From: Methanobacteriota archaeon
Lineage (GTDB): Archaea > Methanobacteriota > Methanobacteria > Methanobacteriales > Methanobacteriaceae
Direction: 5' to 3'
Assembly (NCBI GenBank): GCA_023411115.1
Contig: JAEYPF010000010.1
Location: forward strand, 248,001-312,000
Length of the DNA: 64,000 nucleotides
Made by a program: the position numbers and the translations under genes. Of the stretch, positions 19,501 to 27,000 are shown piece by piece; position 1 is the stretch's first letter; every line of letters starts with the position of its first letter. The notes beneath the pieces are model-generated. The model was given only the letters and a program-made list of their open reading frames with translations. It ran no database searches and was not told the origin of the DNA.

Positions 19501-20902
19501 TATAGGCCCCTAAGCTTAGAGCTGTATAGTCAAGTGATCCGGCAAATCCTAGTTCACTTACAATGGCCATGTCTAATCCAGTAACCATTGATACAGTTGC
19601 GACAGTTACAAATCCAATTAAACTAAATACTGGGCTTAGAACACTTATCAAAATTCCCAATGTTGAAGCTAAAACTAAGGCGCCACCTGTGAAAAAGATA
19701 AATTTACCAATAGTGTTTTGTGTTGCAGGATCCAATTTAATAAACCAATCCAAAAGTGGACTTGCAGCATTTAATAGGTCTGTAAATCCTTGAGTCATAG
19801 CCCGCATTAATGTATCAGTGATAATTAGGACCTTGTTGAAATTCCCTAATGGACCTGAGGTCATTGTGGAAATATTGTTACCAAATTGATCCATAGATCC
19901 TTGCATCTTTGAAACCTGCTCCATAGCTGCAATGCGCTGCTCTGGAGTTTGAGCAGCTTGAAGAATCTTAGCCTGTTCAGGTGTAACATCTCCACGGAAT
20001 AAAGCTGCTTGATACCCTGTAGTCAAATATTGACCATAGTTCCTCAGTCTTTCTTGACGTTGGACGGGATCAGGAGTAAATGCTGCTGCATCCATAGCAC
20101 TAAGCGCCCTATAAGTCTGATTGGGTGCAATATTACTTCCAAGAACATATTTAAGTAGATTACTTATTTGCTGGTCTGAAGTGGATGACGCAATAGTATA
20201 TTTCTGGTATCCTCCATAGTATTGTGCTGCAACATCAGGAGTATACCTATTCTGCATCATAGCTTGTGTGGTAGCTTTACCTTGGGCTGACTCCCATACC
20301 TGGCCTCCTATCATTCCTCCCATGATGGTGGCCATATAATCTGAGGCTCCCAAGCCTCCTTCAAGATAATTTCTTATGCTTTTTGCACCTGATTGTGCAA
20401 TATTTGTCATTCTTTTAACTGTTGCTTCAAAATTAGTTGCAAGACGATCAAAACGGGACCCGTTAATAATACTTAGATTGTTACCTATGGCTCTTACACC
20501 TGCATTGGATGAATTACTCATCCTTTGCATTACACCATTCCAAGCATTTCCAATACGGCTTCCAACGGATTCTACATTACTGGCCATCTTTTGATTTAAT
20601 CCATCAACACGATTAAAAAAGCCAGTTACAGCTGCATTTCCATCCCTATTCCAAACTTTATTCCATAAATTATCGTAAGAAATTCCAACATTTTTTGCTG
20701 TGTTGTTTAGCTTTTTCTCTATATTTTGAGCTGAATTATTCACAGATTTTTCAGCATTTCTCATTCCGTCTACTATAGGATTTGCAAAATTCTTTAGACT
20801 GTTAGCTTTATTTTGAACGTGTTGCATTGCCTTGTCAAAATTAGCTATAAAACTGGAAGTGTTTAGTAATAATTCTCCAGTTATAACTCCGCCTGTAGCC
20901 AT
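16532..20902 (-). CDS. Tape measure protein with C-terminal transglutaminase-like domain
   Basis: At 1456 residues this is the longest viral gene; it sets tail length and helps deliver DNA. The N-terminus is coiled-coil/amphipathic (residues ~1-190) followed by a tape-measure region (YMATIMGGMIGGQVWESAQG). Residues ~380-1130 hold many hydrophobic segments rich in Trp and Gly. A 44-residue Trp-rich unit is duplicated in tandem near residues 1008-1090. A transglutaminase-like cysteine peptidase domain lies near the end: Cys1331 (YFNCWDGAQ), His1363 (TRHVWAMVEG), Asp1374 (PFDTTAF). A peptidase on the tape measure probably opens pseudomurein locally during entry. The ribosome-binding site is AAAGGAGAG. 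Confidence 0.93.
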   Translation of the reverse strand: MATGGVITGELLLNTSSFIANFDKAMQHVQNKANSLKNFANPIVDGMRNAEKSVNNSAQNIEKKLNNTAKNVGISYDNLWNKVWNRDGNAAVTGFFNRVDGLNQKMASNVESVGSRIGNAWNGVMQRMSNSSNAGVRAIGNNLSIINGSRFDRLATNFEATVKRMTNIAQSGAKSIRNYLEGGLGASDYMATIMGGMIGGQVWESAQGKATTQAMMQNRYTPDVAAQYYGGYQKYTIASSTSDQQISNLLKYVLGSNIAPNQTYRALSAMDAAAFTPDPVQRQERLRNYGQYLTTGYQAALFRGDVTPEQAKILQAAQTPEQRIAAMEQVSKMQGSMDQFGNNISTMTSGPLGNFNKVLIITDTLMRAMTQGFTDLLNAASPLLDWFIKLDPATQNTIGKFIFFTGGALVLASTLGILISVLSPVFSLIGFVTVATVSMVTGLDMAIVSELGFAGSLDYTALSLGAYILGLDMATASQLGLSGMLDYAAISFVAFITGESAATVATWSFTEALWASASAILMNPITWIAIAIIGVTIAIYELGRAWGWWNDLSGFSAAIMAQLGNVWNYLVSAGQQLYVALSGLGNYIYGGLLTAWNTLVWAGQSLWNILNMISGAVNWVFGIPGSGNWLIDSWNRLVLVGQTLWNVIMAIATAFSIVTDAFNSGQGILGGLWNALNAIPQAIGFIIFSIADWFLSIDWVGIFARMVDGFSSAIDGIIAWLENFDFATLFGGQQAGETAGNQLVTGVENTVKPDKFSQLIQKVSTALSKIDWGAVLTKVGELMVKLGIAILVKLPYIAWLLISGLATAIWSGLSSIDWGKLAVDVINFLVWAFANYNPVTLMINALFGKDAAATFSNGIMAALQGIGNIAGQIWGFLFGGGAQNAGQGFLDWITSSLGNIGQSIITWISSVDWGAIATSVLSTIFTLIGHYNPITLLMQLLFGDEAAQGMQNSIVSLLWTLVQDFINGLTVLWGVIVTVGTAILDFWNWLWPTVWSVVSWVWDNIIMKIWNTLVSIWNFAYPLLVQLWNTITWIWTSIWNTTMWVWNTIGITIWNALISIWNFAYPIMMQLWNTITWIWNSIWNTSNWVWNNIFLKIWGVLKQIWDTAKPIIDKLSEAWNKLKDGMVTAAGIIKDKVYGPIKWLWDKLSSFWNWLTHPFGGGSGGGNAGNRYAGAPDISQLNKTSSAGNGKYAGFFAGVLGAAFNNIESITGINPATVAGGGYAGGYYSGDATSQEQVAKIPMDNSCLTNDCYAGDYDFSKYWIDDILKIAKGWKMNINGDLIDVGLLGNGNNLKLFTRLITDLIAPTHYQFYYDHKYDPAEALKRGYFNCWDGAQIVMGLARAMGLKTGLAKGYWGNTNTRHVWAMVEGIPFDTTAFQQRRSWFPPPGSMRNYTNPNPFAAGGYAGGYYGTSQYGFAKELHLYLHIGDDVEKIVLDLLKEEKEDRVIGIKRNIRY
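17631..17879 (-). repeat. 132-bp tandem duplication inside the tape measure gene
   Basis: Two copies of a ~117-bp sequence begin at 17631 and 17763, a 132-bp (44-codon) period. They encode a Trp-rich unit with SIWNFAYP, QLWNTITWIW and SIWNT. A third, more diverged copy begins near 17895. Whole-codon duplication is expected for tape measures, whose length sets tail length. Confidence 0.8.
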
Positions 20903-20976
20903 AACGAACTCTCCTTTTATGAAAAAGCTGAATAAAGAAAAAAAATGCTGAAATGTATAAAATTAAAATAAATTTT

Positions 20977-21375
20977 TTATGCAAGGACTTTCTGTATATT
21001 ACGTCCATATACGCGTCCGACAGTCCTTCCAACTTCAAACATGCCTTTAGTTAAAAAGTGGTCTGTTGGCGCTATCCCGGGCTTACGTCTAGGGTGATGC
21101 ATAGGTACATCATGCTGTCTAAGAGCATAACGGTAATAATTGGTACTAATAGCATCATAACCGACTTGAATCATCATAAGAGGTGGGGGTAAAAGCATTC
21201 TATAAAAGAATCCCCCTTCCAGGTATCCATGCAGGAAAGGTACATAAGGATAAGTATGTTTTTCAATATCTTCTGATAACTCCTGTCCTGCTATTTCAGT
21301 TTGAATATTTACTCGTAATTTAATTTCTTTTGAGGTTTTAATCATGTTAGATGGATTTAAAACTAAAAAGGACAT
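20977..21375 (-). CDS. Small tail-module protein
   Basis: A 132-residue, His/Pro-containing protein encoded between the tail chaperones and the tape measure. The middle (YPYVPFLHGYLEGGFFYRMLLPPPLMMIQVGYDAISTNYY) is aromatic-rich, and HDVPMHHPRRKPGIAPTDHFL has several histidines. No family is recognised. Siphoviruses often keep one small gene here, and it probably has a minor structural or assembly role. The gene starts 23 bases after the tRNA-like element at 21398-21448, with GAGGCT as the ribosome-binding site. Confidence 0.7.
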   Translation of the reverse strand: MSFLVLNPSNMIKTSKEIKLRVNIQTEIAGQELSEDIEKHTYPYVPFLHGYLEGGFFYRMLLPPPLMMIQVGYDAISTNYYRYALRQHDVPMHHPRRKPGIAPTDHFLTKGMFEVGRTVGRVYGRNIQKVLA

Positions 21376-21397
21376 AATAAAGCCTCGTTTGAATTGA

Positions 21398-21448
21398 GCC
21401 TGTAGAGGGATTTGAACCCTCTTTGATTAACGCTATGTTACTACAGGC
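21398..21448 (-). other. 51-nt tRNA-like element lacking a D arm
   Basis: Read on the minus strand, a perfect 7-bp acceptor stem (GCCTGTA with TACAGGC) encloses a short hairpin (TAAC-ATAGC-GTTA) and a perfect T arm (GAGGG-TTCAAAT-CCCTC). The T-loop matches the tRNA box B consensus. There is no D arm, the middle hairpin is too small for a normal anticodon arm, and no CCA is encoded (TCA follows). It fills the whole gap between the second tail-chaperone frame and the next gene, so it is transcribed inside the late message. It may be a decayed tRNA gene, a processing signal or a functional mini-tRNA-like RNA. Confidence 0.6.
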
Positions 21449-21467
21449 AAAAATGAAATAAAAATGG

Positions 21468-21746
21468 CTAATCTGGAGCATCTTCACCCAAGAAATCCTC
21501 AATTTCCCTACTATTTTCCATAGGTTCATCTTCAGGAATGTACTCCACATTACCACTATGGCCCTGATGACCATGTCTTCTTTCCTTTTCTAAGCGTTTA
21601 CGTTCCTTTTCTTCCTGTCTTTCTTTACGGTTCACCATTGCAAAGAAATCATAACTCCAAGTATCTCTTACTTGATTTGGAGTCCATTTGAAACGGTCAC
21701 ATGCATAGAACATGAAATCATAAAGGGGATCCCCTAATGGATCCAT
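21468..21746 (-). CDS. Tail assembly chaperone, second frame (GT-type extension)
   Basis: This frame (92 residues from its first ATG) lies +1 relative to the gene at 21751-22110 and is open upstream to 21776, inside that gene. Its start region (MDPLGDPLYDFMFYACDRFKWTPNQVRDTWSYDFFAMVN) has the aromatic/acidic pattern of the T part of siphovirus tail assembly chaperones, followed by a charged coiled coil (RKERQEEKERKRLEKERR). No ribosome-binding site precedes its ATG. It is therefore most likely made as a ~213-residue fusion by +1 frameshifting. Such chaperones guide tape measure and tail tube assembly and are absent from the virion. Confidence 0.78.
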   Translation of the reverse strand: MDPLGDPLYDFMFYACDRFKWTPNQVRDTWSYDFFAMVNRKERQEEKERKRLEKERRHGHQGHSGNVEYIPEDEPMENSREIEDFLGEDAPD

Positions 21747-21750
21747 CCAT

Positions 21751-21776
21751 TTATGTTTGAAATGCAGCTGGATTAC
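21751..21776 (-). promoter_or_regulatory. Overlap zone with probable +1 programmed frameshift site
   Basis: Within this overlap both tail-chaperone frames are open. The codons are GCA UUU CAA ACA UAA in the first frame. Slipping +1 on UUU-C (21762-21759) lets tRNA-Phe re-pair with UUC, its preferred codon, four codons' length before the stop, and continues as AAA CAU AAA UGG AUG. Confidence 0.6.
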
Positions 21777-22110
21777 TCATGAATGATATCTGTCCTTTAA
21801 CCGCTGCCAGTTTCATATCCTCAATGTAGTCTTCTAATTCTTTTTCAGTAATTTTAGTAGCTGCAAGGGTGTAAAGCTGGCTCATCTGGTTAAGTAGAAC
21901 ATATTCATCAGGGGTTATTTCTGCAAATTCTTCAGGTTTAATTTCAATAAGTTTTCCAAGAAGTTTTCCTTCTTCTAATAACTTTTCTTTAGCTGATAAT
22001 TTAGAATCATTTAATATTTCCTGTCTTTTTTCCTGGAAATCAAAAATATGTTCCATTTTAATGTTTTTGAAAGTTCTTTTTTTTCCACATAATATCATCT
22101 GTTTTAACAT
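21751..22110 (-). CDS. Tail assembly chaperone, first frame (G-type)
   Basis: A 119-residue, Lys/Glu-rich helical protein encoded between the major tail protein and the tape measure, the fixed position of the G gene of siphoviruses. It has a GAGGAGCG ribosome-binding site. Its last codons (SNPAAFQT then stop) overlap the open second frame, and the ratio of short to frameshifted product usually sets assembly efficiency. No sequence family is claimed; the call rests on position, size, overlap and the sequence of the second frame. Confidence 0.78.
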   Translation of the reverse strand: MLKQMILCGKKRTFKNIKMEHIFDFQEKRQEILNDSKLSAKEKLLEEGKLLGKLIEIKPEEFAEITPDEYVLLNQMSQLYTLAATKITEKELEDYIEDMKLAAVKGQISFMSNPAAFQT

Positions 22111-22199
22111 AGCTATCGCTCCTCATATTTTTTAATTCTACAAAAAAGTTTTTAAAAATCCCCTAAAGTAAATGGGGAAAATAAAAGGAATATTTTAAT

Positions 22200-23273
22200 T
22201 TATACTGGTGCATAAGTTGTAACCTTATTCTGTAAAAACGCTGAAACACTTGTATTTGTTTCATCCGGAATAGCTTTCCATTTCAGATCATACGTTTTAG
22301 GTCCATCACCTTCTTCAGTAGGTTCATTTTCAGTTATTATGGCATTTAATATGTCTAATCTGAATATGTATGGATATATTGTTGGTGTTCCACTGGCTTC
22401 TTTAATCATTCCACCAGTAACCTCATATCTGAGCATACCTTCTTCATTTGTTTCAATTGGTGTGGTCCCTGTTGGTGATCCTGTAATGAACTGCCTCTGT
22501 AAATCAGTATCAATATGCCTTCTTTTAAAGCCACCACCAAGTTCTAAGCCGCCCATATCTTTTCTTGTAACACCAAAATCAGCGTCTTGATCTCTATCTG
22601 TTTCAATTTTATTGTCTACTGATACATCTCCTTCCATGAATCCTGCCATAAGGGTAGTTCCAATAGGATCTTCACCACCGATAGGATCCCAATAAACACG
22701 TAATTGTGGTGCCAAGAGTGGTGGTATTCTGGGAGTAGCATAAACAAGAGTTGGTTCTGTAACTCCGAATATTGGTAAGTTTCCAGCTGTTTCTGCTGTA
22801 AATGATGGTGTTTCTTTGGTGCTGAATTTGAAATCCATTTTACTGACTATACAATCATCAAACCGTTTAGGTTTGCCATCTTCACCACTACCTACATTAT
22901 AACCTTGGAAAAATCCTAGCGGTGGTAAATCTCCATCTTCTGATTCTTCAAATGTATGTTTATATGCAGCTGTAGTAAGCCATCTTGAAGTGTCACATGA
23001 TCCTAGTAATCCTCTTATGAGATCCCCTATTATTTCATCAGGCCTTATTACATCTTCAATATTCGGCGCTGAACTTCCACCAGTTACATCTACGCCTTGG
23101 AGTTTGTTTCTGCTTCCTGTGTGGCCTTCATCGTCAGTTGTATCTTTTTTAGCACCGCCTTTAAAGCTTTTATATTTAAATAATCTTGTTGGCGCTGCTA
23201 ATGGTGTGCCCATTGCTGATTGTGGTCCTCCACCAGCCCAGTTATATGCATTTGATTTTGTCACGTTTGACAT
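22200..23273 (-). CDS. Major tail (tube) protein
   Basis: A 357-residue, beta-rich protein with acidic loops that forms the tail tube. The pattern TSRWLTTAAYKHTFEESEDG, FKFSTKETPSFTAETAG and the conserved middle (AGFMEGDVSVDNKI) resembles long phage tail-tube proteins. It is placed correctly between the tail completion genes (23.3-24.2 kb) and the chaperones (21.5-22.1 kb). The ribosome-binding site is AGGAGG. Its length suggests an extra Ig-like surface domain. It should be one of the most abundant virion proteins. Confidence 0.82.
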   Translation of the reverse strand: MSNVTKSNAYNWAGGGPQSAMGTPLAAPTRLFKYKSFKGGAKKDTTDDEGHTGSRNKLQGVDVTGGSSAPNIEDVIRPDEIIGDLIRGLLGSCDTSRWLTTAAYKHTFEESEDGDLPPLGFFQGYNVGSGEDGKPKRFDDCIVSKMDFKFSTKETPSFTAETAGNLPIFGVTEPTLVYATPRIPPLLAPQLRVYWDPIGGEDPIGTTLMAGFMEGDVSVDNKIETDRDQDADFGVTRKDMGGLELGGGFKRRHIDTDLQRQFITGSPTGTTPIETNEEGMLRYEVTGGMIKEASGTPTIYPYIFRLDILNAIITENEPTEEGDGPKTYDLKWKAIPDETNTSVSAFLQNKVTTYAPV

Positions 23274-23276
23274 AAG

Positions 23277-23594
23277 TTAAGCCTCCTTATCTTCTTTGTT
23301 TGTATTAGCTGGAGGTCTTCCAGGCCCTTTCTTTGCTTCTTCTTTTATTTTTTCATAATGCTGGCTTGCTGTTAATCTTTCAATTAAAGGCTGCACACCC
23401 TTATCTGGATTTCCCTGTATCATATCCTTATTTCGCAGTCTTCCTTCAATGCCTGTTGTAATGTTTTTAACAATACATTTATTAGTGTCTACTTCAACGA
23501 TATCTCCGGGATTCACAATTAAACGGAGTGTTGCGTCTTTTACTGCCGTATCGCCAATGTGCTTATCGCCAACATATTTAAACTGTGTTCTCAC
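23277..23594 (-). CDS. Small head-tail/tail completion protein, function unknown
   Basis: A 105-residue protein with a small beta domain (residues ~20-60, LRLIVNPGDIVEVDTNKCIVKNI) and a charged, Pro/Lys-rich tail (KKGPGRPPANTNKED). It starts at GTG with a GAGGTGA ribosome-binding site. It ends three bases before the major tail protein begins. The short beta domain would fit a capsid or tail accessory protein. No family recognised. Confidence 0.7.
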   Translation of the reverse strand: MRTQFKYVGDKHIGDTAVKDATLRLIVNPGDIVEVDTNKCIVKNITTGIEGRLRNKDMIQGNPDKGVQPLIERLTASQHYEKIKEEAKKGPGRPPANTNKEDKEA

Positions 23595-23656
23595 AATTTC
23601 ACCTCTTTAAAACTAGTTTTTTCTAAAAATTCAAATAATGAACATAAAAATGAAAA

Positions 23657-24154
23657 TTAAAATTTATCGACACTGTAGTCCAGCAAAGCTTCATAAATGA
23701 TAGTTTTAGCAATTAATTTAATCATTTGTCCAGATGGAACGGATAATTCACGTTTATAACTTCCACCAAATTTCTTTCCATAAGAATAACCAGTTATAGG
23801 TGCTGGAAAATCAAAATTATCTTCAGCATCTTCAAATACTGTTTTAATTCGCTGCCTGAATTGGTTCAAAGTAGGTGTTTCTGCTGTTCTTAATTTTGGT
23901 GGAACATAAACAATTACCCTACATTCTATATTATAATTTCTCTCAGTTTGGCCTGAATGCTCAATATCCCCTGCTTCTTCATCATCTAATTCAACGCTAC
24001 CACAAATTTTACTTAATTCATTGGTCTCCTTGTCAAATGGTACTAATTCCTCTGATTCATACCAATTAACTTTAACCAATTCATCATCTCTTTTGAGCAT
24101 GTCAATTACACGTAAAGTCATCATGTCCAAGATATCTATAGGATCATCTACCAT
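23657..24154 (-). CDS. Tail terminator/minor tail protein candidate
   Basis: A 165-residue alpha/beta protein (MTLRVIDMLKRDDELVKVNWY ... YNIECRVIVYVPPKL ... FRQRIKTVFEDAED). The mixed order of a helix, strands and a helix, with the gene placed just before the tail-tube region, resembles gpU-like tail terminators that cap the tail tube. It has a strong TTGGAGGGG ribosome-binding site. The call is by position and secondary-structure impression. Confidence 0.68.
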   Translation of the reverse strand: MVDDPIDILDMMTLRVIDMLKRDDELVKVNWYESEELVPFDKETNELSKICGSVELDDEEAGDIEHSGQTERNYNIECRVIVYVPPKLRTAETPTLNQFRQRIKTVFEDAEDNFDFPAPITGYSYGKKFGGSYKRELSVPSGQMIKLIAKTIIYEALLDYSVDKF

Positions 24155-24179
24155 ATAATCCCCTCCAAAAAGAGTAAAT

Positions 24180-24560
24180 TTAAACTAAAACAACCTCATA
24201 ATGTCCTTGTATTCCTGTTAAAACTTTTTTAATATCATATTTAGAAACCAGACCTGATTTTGGATCCTCATAAATAACCTGATTATCTTCTTTAAGATAA
24301 TCCATATCTTCCAGTTTGAACATGCCTATTACATAACTACCTTGAATTTTTAATTTGCCTACATTCGAAGTTTTTTCGTATTCGTTTTTTTCAATAAGGT
24401 CACATTTAATATCAATTGTTGTGGGCTCTTCACATATTGTTTCTCCAGCAAGATTTTTCTGGATTTGTCCATCAACTATTTTAGGTACTCTGTGGATAAT
24501 TTGCACGTCTTTGCCGTATTCATCTATATATTCATTGAACATTTCTTCGAATTCATTCAT
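24180..24560 (-). CDS. Head closure/head-tail joining protein
   Basis: A 126-residue beta-rich protein with the pattern of SPP1 gp16-like head closure proteins: a short N-terminal helix (FEEMFNEYIDEYG) then strands through VQIIHRVPKI, IKCDLIEKN, GKLKIQGSYVIGMFK and a C-terminal HYEVVLV. It would seal the portal channel after packaging. Its ATG overlaps the stop of the adaptor gene (TAAATG), so the two are coupled. Family call by position and fold pattern. Confidence 0.7.
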   Translation of the reverse strand: MNEFEEMFNEYIDEYGKDVQIIHRVPKIVDGQIQKNLAGETICEEPTTIDIKCDLIEKNEYEKTSNVGKLKIQGSYVIGMFKLEDMDYLKEDNQVIYEDPKSGLVSKYDIKKVLTGIQGHYEVVLV

Positions 24561-24932
24561 TTAAACAGCCCCTATAGGTGGTAACGGCATCAACTTCAAA
24601 TATAATTCCCTATAAATCTTACAATCACTACTCTCATTATCCTCATCAATATTAGAATTAGTATAATTCACACTGAAATTCCCACTTTTAAAACTAGATA
24701 TTTTCTTATTTTCTTTAATTTTCTTATTTAAAACTAGCCATGCTAATACTCCATATATACAGCATTTCCGGGCTGTACGGTTAGAATTGGTAAGTGTTGA
24801 GTCCATTTCTGTGAGTTTTTCTGATAGGTCTGTGATTTTGTATGTTATATCACTGTCCATTGTGTCATCTGTGATTCTTCCAGCAGATTCCTGTTTAACC
24901 TGTTGAAGTGTGCATAAATCTCCATCTGCCAT
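24561..24932 (-). CDS. Head-tail adaptor (gp6-like)
   Basis: A 123-residue helical protein (LCTLQQVKQESAGRITDDTMD ... ITDLSEKLTEMD ... KCCIYGVLAWLVLNKKIKEN) that fits the helical connector fold of HK97 gp6/SPP1 gp15. It docks under the portal and carries the head closure protein. Position (after the capsid, before head closure), size and helix content support this. The ribosome-binding site is GAGGAGC with a long spacer. Confidence 0.7.
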   Translation of the reverse strand: MADGDLCTLQQVKQESAGRITDDTMDSDITYKITDLSEKLTEMDSTLTNSNRTARKCCIYGVLAWLVLNKKIKENKKISSFKSGNFSVNYTNSNIDEDNESSDCKIYRELYLKLMPLPPIGAV

Positions 24933-24964
24933 TTTCCACAGCTCCTCTAAAAAAGAAAAGAAAG

Positions 24965-25606
24965 TTATTTATTCAAAGCTAAATCTAATGCTCTGATGAC
25001 ACGTTGATTATGACTATCCAGCGTACTTTGATTGTTTTTAACAAGTTCAGCCTGTTCAGATATATACAGCTTGATATGTTCATCAGTGTCTTGGAATGGT
25101 GATTGAGCTTGCCATGGATGTCCTTGATCTCTGAGTGTTATTTCAGCAGCGCCCATGTTTTCAGGAGGTAATTTATAAGTTACTCCTATGTAGCTGATTT
25201 TACCACAGTCTTTACATTCGTAATTATCTGCCTTGGTCCAGCTTTTCATGCCCTGCTCTGGTGGTTCCATGTATTCTTCAGGTTTCACTCCGAATTTACT
25301 GTTTTTAGCTGCTCCAACTTTCCTTATCTTTTTACTATCACATGCTGGGCATTTAATATCTTCTAAAAGTTTTTTCTGTTCTTTTAAATGTTCTTCCTGT
25401 CTTTCTTGCTGCATTTCATCTATTCTAAGCTGTAATTGTTCTGATTTTGAAAGTTCTGATTTTTCAGGAGTTTCAACTTCTTTAGTTTGTGGTACTTTTT
25501 CAGGTGTTGCGTCTTCATCAGGCTGTATTTCTTCCTGTGATTCTTCAACAGATGCTGTTTGTTCAACTTCTTCAGTTTTATCTTTATCGGCCTTTTTTTC
25601 AACCAT
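24965..25606 (-). CDS. Acidic coiled-coil protein with zinc ribbon
   Basis: A 213-residue protein with a Glu/Lys/Thr-rich disordered N-terminus (about residues 1-85) and a zinc-ribbon-like pair of motifs: CPACDSKKI (residues ~86-95) and YECKDCGKISYIGV (~128-142). The C-terminal ~60 residues are helical. It lies between the capsid gene and the connectors, so it is presumably made with the head. A metal-binding role is inferred from the four cysteines. No phage family is recognised. The frame read at 25420-25650 on the same strand is a shadow. Confidence 0.72.
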   Translation of the reverse strand: MVEKKADKDKTEEVEQTASVEESQEEIQPDEDATPEKVPQTKEVETPEKSELSKSEQLQLRIDEMQQERQEEHLKEQKKLLEDIKCPACDSKKIRKVGAAKNSKFGVKPEEYMEPPEQGMKSWTKADNYECKDCGKISYIGVTYKLPPENMGAAEITLRDQGHPWQAQSPFQDTDEHIKLYISEQAELVKNNQSTLDSHNQRVIRALDLALNK

Positions 25607-25639
25607 AATTTAAGCCTCCCTAAAAAAAGGTAATAGAGT

Positions 25640-26527
25640 TTAGCTACCACCAGATACAGGTAGCCTAGTAGTGTCTATTAAGTTTTTAAGTAAAACAAAT
25701 GCATCTGTTTCCTTAACGTCAATACTCTGATCAGTTTCTATGTTGTATGGTATATTACCGTCCTCATTTATGGATCTTTCTTTAAGTATAATGTCTTTTG
25801 AAGGAACTCTTTCAGCAATCTTAGGGCCGTAATCGCCAAGAACACCGTCGACACCAGTTGGGAAACCAACAGGGACTTTGATTATGTCATTTACTCCATT
25901 ATCAAAGTACTCCGCTATTAATGATGCATAGGTAGCGCTAGTATTAGGTATGCGTTTAAACATTTTCCTGTATGCAACAGGTCTTAAACCAAGTTTCCTA
26001 CCTGTAAATAAATCATTTTGTTCTAAGAGAGTGAACGCATCATTTATAACAGTTTCAGGATCTCCACCACCAACACTATTCCACTGTGAACCATTAGCTA
26101 CAGCAATCTCTAATGTAGTGTCAAGAATACCATCTGTTTTGTAACCTGCATCCCCATTGAATATAAAATCATTGAGATCCTTTGAAACTAATTGTGCACT
26201 TTGTCTGGCAGCGGTATCAGGTAATTTTTGCCCTGAATTTTGTGCAGCTGTTAATTTATCTTCATGTAAGTAGAACCCATGTGCAATATTTAGCATGTAC
26301 ACTACTTTAGTTTCCAGTTCTCCAATTTCCCTTGGAATTGGTTGTCCAGGTCTACCTCTTCTAGCCTTTCCTTTCAAACTTTTTAGTTTGTCGCTGGTGA
26401 TGGTTTCAATACCTACGGGTAGTTTATCACCTTGTTTTATTAAGTATAATCCGTTTAAGGCTTCTTCTAATTCTTCAGATACAACATCATTGTAGTAGTT
26501 GTATGCTGGACTTCTAATTATTCCCAT
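25640..26527 (-). CDS. HK97-fold major capsid protein, encapsulin-like
   Basis: A 295-residue shell protein. The N-arm (MGIIRSPAYNYYNDVVSEELEEAL), the segment YMLNIAHGFYLHED, and the A-domain stretch DLNDFIFNGDAGYKTDGIL... LALRP-like LGLRPVAYRKMFKRI and FDNGVNDIIKVPV resemble the linocin/encapsulin-like branch of HK97-fold capsids. It follows the protease-scaffold and decoration genes in canonical order. A GGAGG ribosome-binding site gives strong expression. It assembles the procapsid, which the protease at 27001 then matures. Confidence 0.88.
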   Translation of the reverse strand: MGIIRSPAYNYYNDVVSEELEEALNGLYLIKQGDKLPVGIETITSDKLKSLKGKARRGRPGQPIPREIGELETKVVYMLNIAHGFYLHEDKLTAAQNSGQKLPDTAARQSAQLVSKDLNDFIFNGDAGYKTDGILDTTLEIAVANGSQWNSVGGGDPETVINDAFTLLEQNDLFTGRKLGLRPVAYRKMFKRIPNTSATYASLIAEYFDNGVNDIIKVPVGFPTGVDGVLGDYGPKIAERVPSKDIILKERSINEDGNIPYNIETDQSIDVKETDAFVLLKNLIDTTRLPVSGGS

Positions 26528-26542
26528 ATTCTTATGCCTCCA

Positions 26543-26998
26543 TTAAATTTTCTTATCTAAATCAACCATTTTGATATCACCAGCGATACCACTGTCTACA
26601 GCTTCACCAAGTATTTGGCCATTTAAAAGCATTGTTATAATGCCACTTAGGTCAGAAGGTACTACTATAGGCACGGCATCCCCGTCAGCATCGATCATGA
26701 GTTTTTGTCTTGCAGTAATGGTTGCACCGTATTTTACAGGAACCACGCCATTAACTTGAACCATTGGTGGTTCTCCTTCGTAATATCCCTCTCTTTTAGT
26801 AATTCCATCAGCAGTATGTCTCATATAATTAGGATCCCATACTGTGACACCTAAAACATGGCATCCTGCTGTACCTTTTTTAACCTGTTTTTCAGGGTCT
26901 GTTCCAGGTTTAACTCCTTTGTAATATGGAATGTCATCTTCACATCTAACATCTCTTGATAATTTCCTCCCATTTGCACTTTCAGGTAAAAATCCCAT
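26543..26998 (-). CDS. Capsid decoration/cement protein, DUF2190-like
   Basis: A 151-residue beta-rich protein (VLGVTVWDPNYMRHTADG, VNGVVPVKYGATITARQKLMID, VPSDLSGIITMLLNGQILGEAVDSG). The repeated Gly-rich strands ending in 'GQILGEAVDSG' are typical of DUF2190/head-decoration proteins that stabilise the shell. It lies between the protease and the major capsid gene. GGAGGTG precedes the ATG. Call by sequence impression and position. Confidence 0.75.
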   Translation of the reverse strand: MGFLPESANGRKLSRDVRCEDDIPYYKGVKPGTDPEKQVKKGTAGCHVLGVTVWDPNYMRHTADGITKREGYYEGEPPMVQVNGVVPVKYGATITARQKLMIDADGDAVPIVVPSDLSGIITMLLNGQILGEAVDSGIAGDIKMVDLDKKI

Positions 26999-27000
26999 GC

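Noticed and set aside
25420..25650. 76-residue minus-strand frame in the zinc-ribbon gene
   Set aside because: A Lys/Leu-rich shadow frame of the 24965-25606 gene.
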